A model generated the notes under the pieces. It saw only the letters and a list, made by a program, of their open reading frames with translations. It did no database searches and was not told where the DNA came from. Below are positions 1-7,545 of a DNA stretch of 20,988 bases, piece by piece. Both the position numbers and the translations under genes were made by a program. Source of the DNA: DATJGF01 sp035495315 (GTDB taxonomy: Bacteria > Verrucomicrobiota > Verrucomicrobiia > Limisphaerales > UBA8199); contig DATJGF010000002.1 in the NCBI GenBank assembly GCA_035495315.1, positions 1 to 20,988 on the forward strand, read 5' to 3'. Position 1 is the stretch's first letter. Every line of letters begins with the position of its first letter.

Positions 1-202
1 CGCTGCGGGCCCGGGACGTCCCGCGCTCCGAACCGCCGCTTTCAAGGCCGATGCCGCTCCTCACCTACAATTAATCCCACCTAGTTTGCGTACACCCCTG
101 GACCCGCAGCTTGATCTGTCATCCCGCTTATAGTTGACTTGCTTTCATGAGGCTGGAATTTCGTTCTGTCTTTTCAATTGATCCCCAAACAGTTTCGAAC
201 CT
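1..202. other. Upstream region without a recognisable gene
   Basis: No convincing coding frame is present. A perfect 12-bp palindrome (CGGGACGTCCCG) lies at 12-23 inside a GC-rich block at 1-30. The remainder is more AT-rich and should contain the promoter of the metallohydrolase. TTGACT at 133-138 resembles a -35 box, but no good -10 box follows at normal spacing, so I do not call a promoter. Confidence 0.4.
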
Positions 203-259
203 TTGTCTTGTCCAATGAAACCGGAACGAGAGCGTCGCCGAATCGAGTTCGGATTGCCA

Positions 260-1948
260 ATGATTCCCGCCTCGGGTCTGAACCGCCGTCGGTTTTTAGC
301 CGGCACCGGAGTCCTCCTGACCAGCCCGGTCGCTGTGACGGCCGGCGTCGCGACTCGCGCAGACCGTGGCGAGGCTCAGCCACCGAACACGACACGCGTT
401 CATTTCCGGCTGGCGGATGCCCAGAGCGGGAAAAGCACTCCGTCGATGGTGTGCATCACGGATTCAAAGTCCAACGAGGTCCGTTTGCCGCCGGATGGCC
501 GCGTCTGCACAAAACCATCAACCGTCCAGCAGTTCATTTCCGGAATTCAATTTAAGTCCGACCCGAATTGGATTGGTCCGGTCCGCAAGATGCAAGGCAA
601 GGGCGACAACGATGACCGCAGCTATGTCTATGAGGAGCGCCCTTCGATACCCTATTGGAAGGAGCAGTTTGTTTATCAAACGTCGGGTGACTTCCGCATC
701 GATCTGCCAGCGGGCCGCTGGCGGATTAGCGCAAGTCACGGGATGGAATATGTCCCCATTGTTGACGAGTTCGAAGTAACCGGCCGCGGAGAAACTGAAC
801 GAATACTTCAATTCGAGCGCTGGATTGATCAGCCGACGCGGGGTTGGTGGTCCGGTGACGTGCACGTGCATCACCCTTCCTACGATGCGGCGCAGCGTGA
901 ATATCTCCTCCAATACGCCCTCGCCGAAGATGTGCACGTGGTGAATCTGCTCGAGATGGGGCATCACACTGGAACCGAATTTCGCCAGGCCGGCTTCGGC
1001 AAAAAATTTCGCGTACAACGAGGCGACTTCGCCTTGGTTTCCGGCCAGGAAGATCCGCGCAGCACGTTCGGACACATTATCGGTCTGAACCTTGAGGCGA
1101 TGGTTCGCGACACCGCCACCTATGATTTTTACGACGTCACCTTCCGCGGCATTCATCGCCAGCCGAATGCATCGGTCGGTTTTGCTCATTTCGCCTGGAA
1201 CGGCTGCGACCTGCCGCGTGGCTTTCCCTGGTTTGTAACTACCGGTGAAATAGATTTCGTCGAACTCCTCCAATTCGGAATGCTTAATCGGCTGGATTAC
1301 GCCGACTACCTCAACCTTGGCTTCCGTTTGACCGCCGCGGCCGGGAGCGACACTCCATGGGGCTCAACGCTCGGTGAAGTGCGCACCTACGTTTACACCG
1401 GCAAGAAATTCGATCTTGATGATTGGTTTCGAAACTTCAAAGCCGGCCACACCTTCGTCAGCAACGGTCCAGTGCTCGAGTTTAACGTTGATGGCCGGCT
1501 GCCCGGTGCCGAACTGACTCGTCCAGCGGGCGCCGGATTAAAGATCAGCGCTCGTGCCCTGGGCCATCCCGGAGTCGGTCTGCCGCGCGTACTCCGTGTC
1601 GAAGGCCCCGATGGCGACGTGAAGGAGGTCCAGAGCAAAGGCGTTGAAACCGACCTGACACTCGAATTTGAGCATCGCGTCGAAAGCAGCCAATGGCTAA
1701 TGGCCAGCGTCATTTGCGACAACAACGCGGTCGCCCATACAACGCCCGTTTATGTCATGGTCGGCGACCACCCAACGTGGAACCGCCGCGCTGGTCCCGG
1801 CATCATCAGCAAACAACTCAACGCTATTGCGAAAATCGAAACCGAATTCGCCAAGGGTGATGATGCCCGCAGCGCCGGGATCCGCGAACGACTTGAAAAA
1901 TCCAAGACGTTCTATGCCGAGCTGAAGAAGAAAATGTCCGCCTTGTAG
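260..1948 (+). CDS. Tat-exported CehA/McbA-type (PHP-like) metallohydrolase
   Basis: A 562-residue protein, probably a secreted metal-dependent hydrolase. The N-terminus has a twin-arginine signal: N8-R-R-R-F-L-A, a hydrophobic stretch at about 14-30, then an Ala-rich end. Metal-ligand candidates follow the PHP/CehA-McbA pattern: D200-x-H202-x-H204-H205 after GWWSG, E264 in SGQED, H272 in GHIIG, H310 in GFAHFAW and D364 in GSDTPWG. The C-terminal part (about 400-500) looks like a beta-rich domain, and the last 45 residues are charged and helical. The frame is open back to a TTG at 203 and an ATG at 215; I chose the ATG at 260 because it places the RR motif near the N-terminus, as Tat signals require. 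CehA and McbA hydrolyse carbamate or amide substrates, but the substrate here cannot be read from sequence. The gene stands alone and converges on the next gene. Confidence 0.82.
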   Translation: MIPASGLNRRRFLAGTGVLLTSPVAVTAGVATRADRGEAQPPNTTRVHFRLADAQSGKSTPSMVCITDSKSNEVRLPPDGRVCTKPSTVQQFISGIQFKSDPNWIGPVRKMQGKGDNDDRSYVYEERPSIPYWKEQFVYQTSGDFRIDLPAGRWRISASHGMEYVPIVDEFEVTGRGETERILQFERWIDQPTRGWWSGDVHVHHPSYDAAQREYLLQYALAEDVHVVNLLEMGHHTGTEFRQAGFGKKFRVQRGDFALVSGQEDPRSTFGHIIGLNLEAMVRDTATYDFYDVTFRGIHRQPNASVGFAHFAWNGCDLPRGFPWFVTTGEIDFVELLQFGMLNRLDYADYLNLGFRLTAAAGSDTPWGSTLGEVRTYVYTGKKFDLDDWFRNFKAGHTFVSNGPVLEFNVDGRLPGAELTRPAGAGLKISARALGHPGVGLPRVLRVEGPDGDVKEVQSKGVETDLTLEFEHRVESSQWLMASVICDNNAVAHTTPVYVMVGDHPTWNRRAGPGIISKQLNAIAKIETEFAKGDDARSAGIRERLEKSKTFYAELKKKMSAL

Positions 1949-1961
1949 GAGAGGAGGTGAG

Positions 1962-2061
1962 GAGACTCTGATCAAACGGAAGTCTGCAACAGGAACGGAA
2001 AAAACAGAGTCTCGTTACGTCGTCTCCTACAGCAAAACTCCTAGCGAGGACGCCCTCGCTA
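1962..2061. terminator. Two hairpins between convergent genes, possible bidirectional terminator
   Basis: Two inverted repeats fill the gap between the converging genes. GAGACTCTG (1962-1970) pairs with CAGAGTCTC (2005-2013) across a 34-nt loop. TAGCGAGG (2042-2049) pairs with CCTCGCTA (2054-2061) across a 4-nt loop. Neither is followed by a clear T-run. The second has the compact form of an interspersed repeat and could be a repeat that also stops transcription from both sides. Confidence 0.4.
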
Positions 2062-2086
2062 CAACGCTCGCGTCGCACCGCTTCGG

Positions 2087-2698
2087 TCAGCTGGGATTGT
2101 CGAGCAATCTGAAAACCTCGCTAAAGGCCAGTTGAGGGGATCCTTTGCGACAAAGGTCGGCAACAGTTTTCGCGATTTTCAGCGAGAGCGTATAACCACC
2201 ATAGCCAGCCGTCTTGCGGATAACCTCGGGTATGATCTGTTCCTGCAATTCGTGGTAGCGAACGGGAACGAAACTCACATTGAGCGATTTCGGTCCGGGT
2301 TCAAGAATACGAACCCTCTCACCGCAGGGTACCTGAGCCGTTCCGAATCCTAGCAATAAATTGATGTCGACGGGAGCGGGTTTCGCAAGGACAACGAACG
2401 GAGATCGAAGCGGGATTGAAGCTTGAAAATGCACCTCACAGTCCCGCAACGCTTGCCAAACTTGTCCTTCCCTCGGCATCACCACGTTGGCCGGGATATG
2501 AGACAATTCGATATCCAACGCCCATTTGCCAGCGTCTTCCAAGCCATCAACTACCCGATTCCATCCTGGAAAATACGACGGCAAGTAAGGGACGAAGGAA
2601 ACTGCCGGCTGTGGGAACGATTGCGCCAAGGCTTTGGCAAGCAGCGGCCCTGCAAATGGAAGCAGACCTGCTAATTTGAGGAGCGTCCTCCTGGTCAT
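2087..2698 (-). CDS. Secreted protein of unknown function
   Basis: A 203-residue protein with a typical export signal: M-T-R-R near the start, a hydrophobic core at about 8-22 (LAGLLPFAGPLLA) and Ala-rich residues before a probable cleavage site near residue 25 (ALAQ). The RR pair could make it a Tat signal, but the motif is not canonical. The mature part has no motif I recognise. It contains repeated Pro/Tyr/Phe positions (FVPYLPSYFPGW) and two cysteines at about 87 and 124 that could pair outside the cytoplasm. TATAAT occurs on the minus strand at 2714-2719, about 16 nt before the start, without a matching -35 box, so a promoter is only possible. It is co-directional with the MoxR gene, 192 bp downstream of it, so cotranscription is possible but not shown. 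No function is proposed. Confidence 0.65.
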   Translation of the reverse strand: MTRRTLLKLAGLLPFAGPLLAKALAQSFPQPAVSFVPYLPSYFPGWNRVVDGLEDAGKWALDIELSHIPANVVMPREGQVWQALRDCEVHFQASIPLRSPFVVLAKPAPVDINLLLGFGTAQVPCGERVRILEPGPKSLNVSFVPVRYHELQEQIIPEVIRKTAGYGGYTLSLKIAKTVADLCRKGSPQLAFSEVFRLLDNPS

Positions 2699-2890
2699 AA
2701 AGAATCGCTCAGGATTATATACTTTAGGTCACCTTGATGCCTTAGTTCGAGGAAGTCAAATCGCTGCACACAAATCATTACGATTGCCCCGCACCGGGGA
2801 TTGAAGCGGCTCGAGGCACGATTCAACGGTGAACGTAAGGTCGCGATTCGCGCCTTGCAAGCTGCTCGGTTTTGAGGAATTGCTTCACAT

Positions 2891-3898
2891 TCAGGCGGGC
2901 GTCGTGGGCATGGGCTGTTGTCGAGAAGAAGGAAATGCCTGCGTCGGGTTGGAGCGGGCGATGAGCCGATGATTTAAAACGACTTCACACAACGAATCGA
3001 CCTGGACCTTCGAAACGGCTATTTCGCCTTGAATCGCCGCCATCGCCTGTGCCGCCCGATATAATCCCAACGAACCTCGCGGGCTGGCGCCCAGCAAGAG
3101 TCCCGGATCCTGCCGCGTTTGGCGGACACACGCCAGGATGTAATCGCAAACATCCGAATCGACCTGCACCGCTCGGACTGCCTGCTGGCATTTGACGATC
3201 GTATCCGGTGTCGTAACGGGCTTAAGCTGTTCAATCGGATGCCCGAGTTGAAAGCGTTGGCACATCTCCTTTTCGTCCTGCAGAGAGGGATAGCCCAGGC
3301 TCATGCGCACCAGAAAACGATCCAACTGCGCTTCGGGCAAGCTGAACGTACCTTCGTGCTCGATCGGGTTCTGCGTCGCCATCACCATAAAGGGAGACTC
3401 CATGCGGTAGGTAACGCGCTCGATCGAAATCATTCCCACCCCCATCGCTTCAAGCATCGCTGCCTGCGTGCGCGGACTGGCCCGGTTGATCTCATCCACC
3501 AAAACGACCTGCGCGAATAACGGTCCAAACCGGTATTCGCTCTGCCCGGTCTCCGGGATCGTGAAGGGTTCGCCCAGCACATCCTTGGGTTGGAGGTCCG
3601 GCGTGCATTGGATGCGATTGAAGGAAGCGCCCAGGCTTTGCGCCAGCGCACGGGCCAGCATCGTCTTGGCGACGCCCGGAATATCCTGGATTAAAAGATG
3701 ACCTTCGGCCAGCAGCGTCGCTACCGCCAGGGTGACCTGTTCCGGTTTGCCGACGATCACCCGTTCCATATTGGCGATTACCTGGCGAGCCACTTGCGCG
3801 ACATCGGCCGCCGTAAGCGGCTTCACCGGCTCGATCGGCGCCATCGCCATCTTTCCCGTCGGCCCCATCTTCGGTAACTCAATTGCCGTCGGCTTCAT
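2891..3898 (-). CDS. MoxR-family AAA+ ATPase
   Basis: A 335-residue AAA+ ATPase of the MoxR/RavA group, whose members act as chaperone-like factors in maturation of metalloenzymes or VWA-domain complexes. Numbered from this start: Walker A DIPGVAKT (about 72-79), Walker B VVLVDEIN (131-138, with D135 and E136), sensor 1 in ATQNP (N177), the arginine-rich LDRFLVR (about 192-198) and sensor 2 in GASPRG (R274). Length is normal for the family. The frame extends upstream to an ATG at 3931 and a GTG at 3934; I chose the ATG at 3898 because GGAAGG lies just before it. MoxR genes are usually followed by DUF58, transglutaminase or VWA genes, but here the next gene downstream encodes an unrelated small secreted protein, so the partner is not visible. 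The last 18 residues are low-complexity. Confidence 0.9.
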   Translation of the reverse strand: MKPTAIELPKMGPTGKMAMAPIEPVKPLTAADVAQVARQVIANMERVIVGKPEQVTLAVATLLAEGHLLIQDIPGVAKTMLARALAQSLGASFNRIQCTPDLQPKDVLGEPFTIPETGQSEYRFGPLFAQVVLVDEINRASPRTQAAMLEAMGVGMISIERVTYRMESPFMVMATQNPIEHEGTFSLPEAQLDRFLVRMSLGYPSLQDEKEMCQRFQLGHPIEQLKPVTTPDTIVKCQQAVRAVQVDSDVCDYILACVRQTRQDPGLLLGASPRGSLGLYRAAQAMAAIQGEIAVSKVQVDSLCEVVLNHRLIARSNPTQAFPSSRQQPMPTTPA

Positions 3899-3901
3899 GA
3901 T

Positions 3902-3907
3902 CCTTCC
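3902..3907 (-). promoter_or_regulatory. Shine-Dalgarno-like GGAAGG before the MoxR gene
   Basis: GGAAGG on the minus strand ends 3 nt before the ATG at 3898. The spacing is short, but it is the clearest ribosome-binding sequence in the window and it favours this start over the GTG/ATG pair at 3934 and 3931. Confidence 0.4.
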
Positions 3908-3987
3908 GCTGGAATAATCTATCCTGACCATCACCTTAACATTGGACGCCGGTCAATGGATTTCGTCACAAGCGCCCGCACCGCCCT

Positions 3988-4010
3988 CGGAAGGCCAAGC
4001 TCCGCGAGGC
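3988..4010. repeat. Interspersed repeat, copy 1 (single arm)
   Basis: This 23-bp sequence, starting CGGAAGGCC and ending GCGAGGC, matches 6485-6507 at 21 of 23 positions. The second copy continues into a right arm that completes a hairpin; this copy stops after the loop, so it looks truncated. Confidence 0.6.
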
Positions 4011-4424
4011 CCCAAAATCAATCTTCAACGTTCAATTTCCAATGTTCGGTCCAGCCGTGCAGTCAAAACATCGGTAACCCAGTTGGATCAGAACATCGGA
4101 GTACCAACCAAATCGATGGCTGCACAATTGGCCGGTTGAAAACCAATTGATGAGATTAGTTTGTTCCACCCGACTGCCCCAGCTCAACCGCAGAACGTGA
4201 TATACGCAGAGAAAGCAATGAATTTAGCATCCAATCAATCTTCCTCGAATTGTTTCATTCTCCCCATTTGCCATTCATCTTGGCGTCTTGGCGTGAACAA
4301 ACAGACTCACACGAAGACACCACGATTTAGCGGAGCAGAGCCCCAAACCCATCGATGGTTGCAGTTTGGCCGATTGCATGGCGCGCACTATCATGAAAGA
4401 AACTTGCACACGATGTGTCTCCCG

Positions 4425-4442
4425 CTCCCCTTCTGAGGGGAG
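4425..4442. repeat. Short hairpin repeat CTCCCCT/AGGGGAG
   Basis: A 7-bp perfect stem with a 4-nt loop (TCTG) in a CTCCCC-rich context. It resembles the longer hairpin at 20657-20681 in composition and layout, including a further GAGAGGGG-like purine tail on the right side, so both may be members of one interspersed family. Confidence 0.5.
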
Positions 4443-4557
4443 AGGGGTTCCTTAGTCTGCTGGAATCAAAAACTCGCAAAGTTAGAAGGATCGTCGGCCT
4501 TTTCTTCTCTGCGAACCTCTGCGTCTCTGCGTTGAAGCATCAGGTTGGACGATGCAC

Positions 4558-5634
4558 TTAGCGCCCCCCCGCTCCGGGGTTCGGAACCACCGTCACGCCA
4601 CGCGCATTAACATAGCCGCCCTGCCCGCGAGCCAGCACGGTTTGTGCACCACTGGCCGGATCGATTCTGAGGATTGCCCCATCATAGCCGCCGTCCACTA
4701 TGTCGAGGCTTTGTGGATTAACCGTGTAAGGGTCCCCGACGATGAGTTGTCCATTGGCATCCATCGCAATCCCCACGGGCCCTACCAGGTTGCCTCCTGT
4801 CGATACCACCGTCTGGCCACCCGTCTGTCCATCCACCCGCAATATCCGCCCGATGCCAAAGTTACCGTCCGCCGTCGCCACGTCGGTGACGTAAATGTCA
4901 TTGCCAGCTACGGTGATCGCTTGAGGGTTGTTGAAATAACCGCCTTGCGAAACTACTTGCTGGGCGCCGGTCTGAGGGTTCACCCGGACGATTTGACTCG
5001 GAAAGGCGATATTGAGGACCAAAAGCTGACCGTTAGGCCCGACCGCGACATCCACCGGAAAGACGAAGTTGCCTCCGGTTGAAACCGTCCGTATCTGGCC
5101 GTTCACCGGGTTTACTTGAATGATCCCTCGAAGGTTGGCTGCCAGGATAGCTCCGGATTGACTAAGGGCCATGCCGAGCGGATAACCCAATAGCCCCCGG
5201 CTGTTATTGGCGATCACCGTTTGATTCCCGGTCTTCGGATTGATTCGGATGAGCCGGCCGGAATCCGAGACGATGATCTGGCCGTTGGAATCAATCAGTG
5301 GCGCAAAGGGCATTTGTAGAAGCCCTCCCGACGAAAGCACCGTTTCTTGATGGCTGATCGGATCGACTTTGATCACGAAACCGCCATCCACCGTGTTGCC
5401 GGAGTCGACATACAGGATGTCACCGGGATTGAGTTTAGTTCCGGGAGTTTGGCCGAAACCCGTCGACTCCCACACGACGCTGCCCAAAATTACAAGCAAT
5501 GCCGTGAGGCCGCTGACGGCGATTTGAGAATTGCGGCGTGAATGCCTGGTCAGTACAACAGGCCCGAGCAGATGAAATAATGAATTGGGTTGCACAGTGC
5601 CGACCACGTTATCAGGATTAACCGCAACCACCAT
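4558..5634 (-). CDS. Membrane-anchored six-repeat beta-propeller (NHL/SMP-30-like) protein
   Basis: A 358-residue protein. A hydrophobic segment at about 38-55 (IAVSGLTALLVILGSVVW), preceded by basic residues, should act as signal anchor or signal peptide. From about residue 70 the protein consists of blade-like repeats with the pattern G-x-I-x-R-x-(N/D)-P-x-(T/S)-G-x-Q-x-V-x-S-x-G-G, beginning near 84, 126, 168, 212, 261 and 317. Lines such as VGPNGQLLVLN and MDANGQLIVGD between them match the hydrophobic strands of NHL or gluconolactonase-like propellers. Such propellers bind ligands or partners and some are lactonases; no catalytic metal site is evident. The C-terminus ends in a Gly/Pro tail without an anchor. 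The start gives an N-terminus unusually long for a signal peptide (37 residues before the hydrophobic core), but there is no in-frame ATG in between. Confidence 0.75.
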   Translation of the reverse strand: MVVAVNPDNVVGTVQPNSLFHLLGPVVLTRHSRRNSQIAVSGLTALLVILGSVVWESTGFGQTPGTKLNPGDILYVDSGNTVDGGFVIKVDPISHQETVLSSGGLLQMPFAPLIDSNGQIIVSDSGRLIRINPKTGNQTVIANNSRGLLGYPLGMALSQSGAILAANLRGIIQVNPVNGQIRTVSTGGNFVFPVDVAVGPNGQLLVLNIAFPSQIVRVNPQTGAQQVVSQGGYFNNPQAITVAGNDIYVTDVATADGNFGIGRILRVDGQTGGQTVVSTGGNLVGPVGIAMDANGQLIVGDPYTVNPQSLDIVDGGYDGAILRIDPASGAQTVLARGQGGYVNARGVTVVPNPGAGGR

Positions 5635-5846
5635 TCCAGCGAATACGGGTCGGTTATCCCGTTGAATTGCGGAACTTGGTGTCGGGTAATACCCTAGGAC
5701 AGCAGGAGCGAGGCTCCGTCCTCAGTTTCTCCTCGTCGTCGTCCTCGAAACCGCGCGCCAGCGTCTTGGAGTGCGGCAGGCCGCTTTTGATCCGTCATCA
5801 GGTCTATCGGTGTCTACCCGCGGTTGGATTGAATCGTTACGTCGGA

Positions 5847-6212
5847 TTATATTTTGTGCAACTGCTTCGGCGAAAAGACTGCACGGACCACTGCCCCGGC
5901 AACGGCTCCAGACGCACCCGCAACAAATTGGGGCCAGTTGGGGCAGAATCCCAGGGCGCGCGCCGCCAGCAGCGCGCTTATCATGCAGGCTAAGATAGGC
6001 CAATCCGACGGGAAACCACCGCGACCTCTTCGCGTCAGCAAGAACTGGCACACGGCGCAAAACAGGGTGAGCGCAACGTAACCGGCCACAGTCTCCTTGA
6101 TTGAGTTTCGCCCTTGGACTTCAAAAAGCGACCCGCCAGCGATGAACGCCATTGGTGCAAGGATTCCAAGAACGATAGCAAGCGAGACCCTTATTATAAG
6201 GGATATATTCAT
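5847..6212 (-). CDS. Small multi-pass membrane protein of unknown function
   Basis: A 121-residue hydrophobic protein from the ATG at 6212. I see four likely membrane segments: about 5-27 (LIIRVSLAIVLGILAPMAF), 42-60 (TVAGYVALTLFCAVCQFLL), 69-88 (WPILACMISALLAARALGF) and 92-112 (PQFVAGASGAVAGAVVRAVF). A basic R-R-G-R-G loop follows segment 2. The frame extends 17 residues upstream to 6263, but those residues are polar and the hydrophobic N-terminus fits 6212 better. No family is recognised. It lies 212 bp upstream of the beta-propeller gene on the same strand, and nothing shows a functional link. Confidence 0.55.
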   Translation of the reverse strand: MNISLIIRVSLAIVLGILAPMAFIAGGSLFEVQGRNSIKETVAGYVALTLFCAVCQFLLTRRGRGGFPSDWPILACMISALLAARALGFCPNWPQFVAGASGAVAGAVVRAVFSPKQLHKI

Positions 6213-6263
6213 GATTTCATTGTTTCTGTTGCTGGATTGATACCCGACCGTCGCTAACGACAA

Positions 6264-6545
6264 AGCGTGTCTCTCCCATTCTTCGCCTCGCAGCGATTGG
6301 CCGAATCTTTCCGTGATGTTGCGCGGCTGCCGCCTAACTACTTGTACATTTCAGTTTGATAGCTGAGCGGATATTAGCGGAGAACACTTCAGCCGGATCC
6401 CCCTCCATTAGTATCTCAAATAAGAATCTGCAGAAAAATCAGGGAAGTCAAGTCTAAACGGTGTGGCCTTTTTAGCAACTCATCCGGAAGGCCCAGCTCT
6501 GCGAGGCGGAGCTCGGCCTTTCGAACAATGTTTGGATTTCACTTT
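6264..6545. other. Divergent intergenic region, left part
   Basis: No gene is visible between the minus-strand membrane protein and the plus-strand export locus (6213-6724). This part holds the repeat at 6485-6523. The right part holds the enhancer-like half-sites and a sigma-54 promoter, listed separately. Confidence 0.6.
6485..6523. repeat. Interspersed repeat, copy 2 (complete hairpin)
   Basis: Left arm 6485-6499 (CGGAAGGCCCAGCTC) and right arm 6509-6523 (GAGCTCGGCCTTTCG) pair at 13 of 15 positions across a 9-nt loop. The left arm plus loop match 3988-4010 at 21 of 23 positions. Confidence 0.65.
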
Positions 6546-6573
6546 TGGGATAGCCAATCCCACGCTTGGGATT
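6546..6573 (+). promoter_or_regulatory. Candidate upstream activator sites for the NtrC-type regulator (set 1)
   Basis: Three TGGGAT half-sites alternate in orientation: TGGGAT (6546-6551), ATCCCA (6557-6562) and TGGGAT (6567-6572), spaced 11 and 10 bp start to start, or one DNA turn. The first two form the dyad GGGATAGCCAATCCC; the last two form AATCCCA-CGCT-TGGGATT. A near-identical arrangement stands before the adaptor gene (10731-10757). In both places the dyad ends 84-85 bp before a sigma-54-like promoter, a normal enhancer distance for NtrC-type activators. Binding by the regulator at 7714 is inferred. Confidence 0.6.
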
Positions 6574-6646
6574 CCGCGCGGCCCTGCGCGCAAGGCCGCT
6601 TCAGCCTGGGGCGGGAAAACCGAGCCGTGTGCTGGTTAACATCCAG

Positions 6647-6662
6647 TGGCATATGAAATGCA
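6647..6662 (+). promoter_or_regulatory. Candidate sigma-54 (-24/-12) promoter of the first ABC ATPase
   Basis: TGGCATATGAAATGCA matches the -24/-12 consensus TGGCAC-N5-TTGCA at the invariant GG and GC with exact spacing. It differs in the sixth base and in the first T of TTGC. Predicted transcription start is near 6673, giving a leader of about 52 nt before the ATG at 6725. An NtrC-type sigma-54 activator is encoded next in the locus. Confidence 0.6.
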
Positions 6663-6724
6663 CTCCCACTCTACGGCGTTAGTCGGACAATGATTTAAAT
6701 CGGCCTTAGACCAATGACTCACTC

Positions 6725-7399
6725 ATGATTCAACTGCACAACCTGGAAAAATCCATAAAGAACAAAGCCGGCGAGGTCTGGCTGTTGCGCCAGATCAGCT
6801 TGGAAATTGCGGACGGTGAATTTGTCACTGTCATGGGGCCAAGCGGTGCGGGAAAATCGACCTTGTTATCGATCCTGGGATGTTACGATCATCTCTGGCA
6901 AGGGGAATACTTTTTCAAGGGCACGCCCGTTCATAAAATGAATGGCAAAGAACGAGCCGCACTCAACAAGAAACATGTCGGCTTCGTCTTTCAGCAATTC
7001 CATTTGTTGGATGATCTGACGGTGGCAGAAAATCTCGATATTCCCCTCTCCTACCGCGATGTGAAGCGTTCCGAGCGGCAGGCCCTCGTTGCCGATACGC
7101 TCGATCGGTTCGGGATTGTCGGCAAGAAAGACCTTTATCCGAGTCAGCTTAGCGGCGGCCAGCAGCAACTGGTTGCCGTCGCCCGCGCTATCATTGCCAA
7201 ACCCGACCTGCTGCTGGCCGACGAGCCCACAGGAAATCTGCATTCCGACCAGGGGCGTGAAATCATGACCTTGTTCAAGAAGCTGAACGACGAAGGGGTG
7301 ACAATCATTCAGGTGACACACTCAGATGAGAATGCGAAGCGGGGTAACCGGATCATTCGTTTGCGCGATGGGTGGATGGAGAAAGTGAGCAGTGGTTAG
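6725..7399 (+). CDS. ABC transporter ATP-binding protein, MacB/LolD type (first ATPase)
   Basis: A 224-residue cytoplasmic nucleotide-binding subunit: Walker A GPSGAGKST (38-46), Q-loop Q90, signature LSGGQQQ (142-148), Walker B LLLADEP (162-168, with D166 and E167) and switch H199. LolD/MacB-type ATPases power mechanotransmission permeases of the FtsX fold. Departures from the usual consensus are Leu instead of Arg after the signature (QQQLVAVARA) and NLHSDQG where NLDS is typical; these look like subfamily traits, not damage. No permease is adjacent; the nearest are the three ADOP proteins more than 5 kb downstream, and a second ATPase lies nearer to them. It is the first gene of the export locus and carries its own sigma-54 promoter candidate. 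The last five codons and the TAG stop lie within a minus-oriented heptamer array. Confidence 0.92.
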   Translation: MIQLHNLEKSIKNKAGEVWLLRQISLEIADGEFVTVMGPSGAGKSTLLSILGCYDHLWQGEYFFKGTPVHKMNGKERAALNKKHVGFVFQQFHLLDDLTVAENLDIPLSYRDVKRSERQALVADTLDRFGIVGKKDLYPSQLSGGQQQLVAVARAIIAKPDLLLADEPTGNLHSDQGREIMTLFKKLNDEGVTIIQVTHSDENAKRGNRIIRLRDGWMEKVSSG

Positions 7400-7494
7400 T
7401 GGCCAGGGGTCCGTTGTCAGTGGGCAGTTGTCATTGTTAGCACATCGCCGACGGCGAAGGTCATACAACTGACAACCGACAACTGCCCACTGAC
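7391..7494. repeat. Inverted pair of CAACTGA-type heptamer arrays
   Basis: About six heptamers run on the minus strand at 7391-7432 (read in reverse: CAACTGC, CCACTGA, CAACGGA, CCCCTGG, CCACTAA, CCACTGC), and four run on the plus strand at 7466-7493 (CAACTGA, CAACCGA, CAACTGC, CCACTGA). 7416-7432 and 7478-7494 are perfect 17-bp inverted repeats, with a further CGCCG-A-CGGCG hairpin (7446-7456) at the centre. The left array contains the stop codon of the first ATPase. Confidence 0.8.
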
Positions 7495-7545
7495 CATAGT
7501 CGTAAACTTGCTCTGGGTGGCTGATTCCGGCAGTTTCGGCATAAC

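Larger units (their letters stand above)
3899..4557. other. Gene-free stretch with repeat fragments
   Basis: About 660 bp without a credible gene. It should include the MoxR promoter. Visible pieces are a repeat copy at 3988-4010, an imperfect direct repeat (ATCGATGGCTGCA at 4112-4124 and ATCGATGGTTGCA at 4351-4363, each followed by a TTGGCCG-like sequence), TTGGCGTCTTGGCGTGAA near 4280, a hairpin at 4425-4442, and CTCTGCG-type repeat units near 4509-4533 that resemble one arm of the long hairpin at 9154-9224. Small open frames here have no signal or domain and look random. Confidence 0.6.

Noticed and set aside
133..138. TTGACT as a -35 box for the metallohydrolase
   Set aside because: No acceptable -10 sequence at 16-18 bp spacing.
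203..259. Upstream TTG (203) and ATG (215) starts for the metallohydrolase
   Set aside because: They would place 15-19 residues before the initiator of the Tat signal; the ATG at 260 puts the RR motif at residues 9-11.
518..1273. 251-codon open frame on the minus strand
   Set aside because: It lies fully antisense to the metallohydrolase, which has catalytic motifs across the same stretch; no domain signal in the antisense protein.
2780..2878. Plus-strand stretch ending A-P-H-R-G-L-K-R-L-E-A-R-F that looked like a gene remnant
   Set aside because: Too short, no start, and I cannot connect it to a family; could be chance in GC-rich DNA.
4161..4436. 91-codon open frame in the gap before the beta-propeller
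   Set aside because: Composition is not protein-like, it crosses repeat fragments, and it shows no signal, domain or ribosome-binding site.
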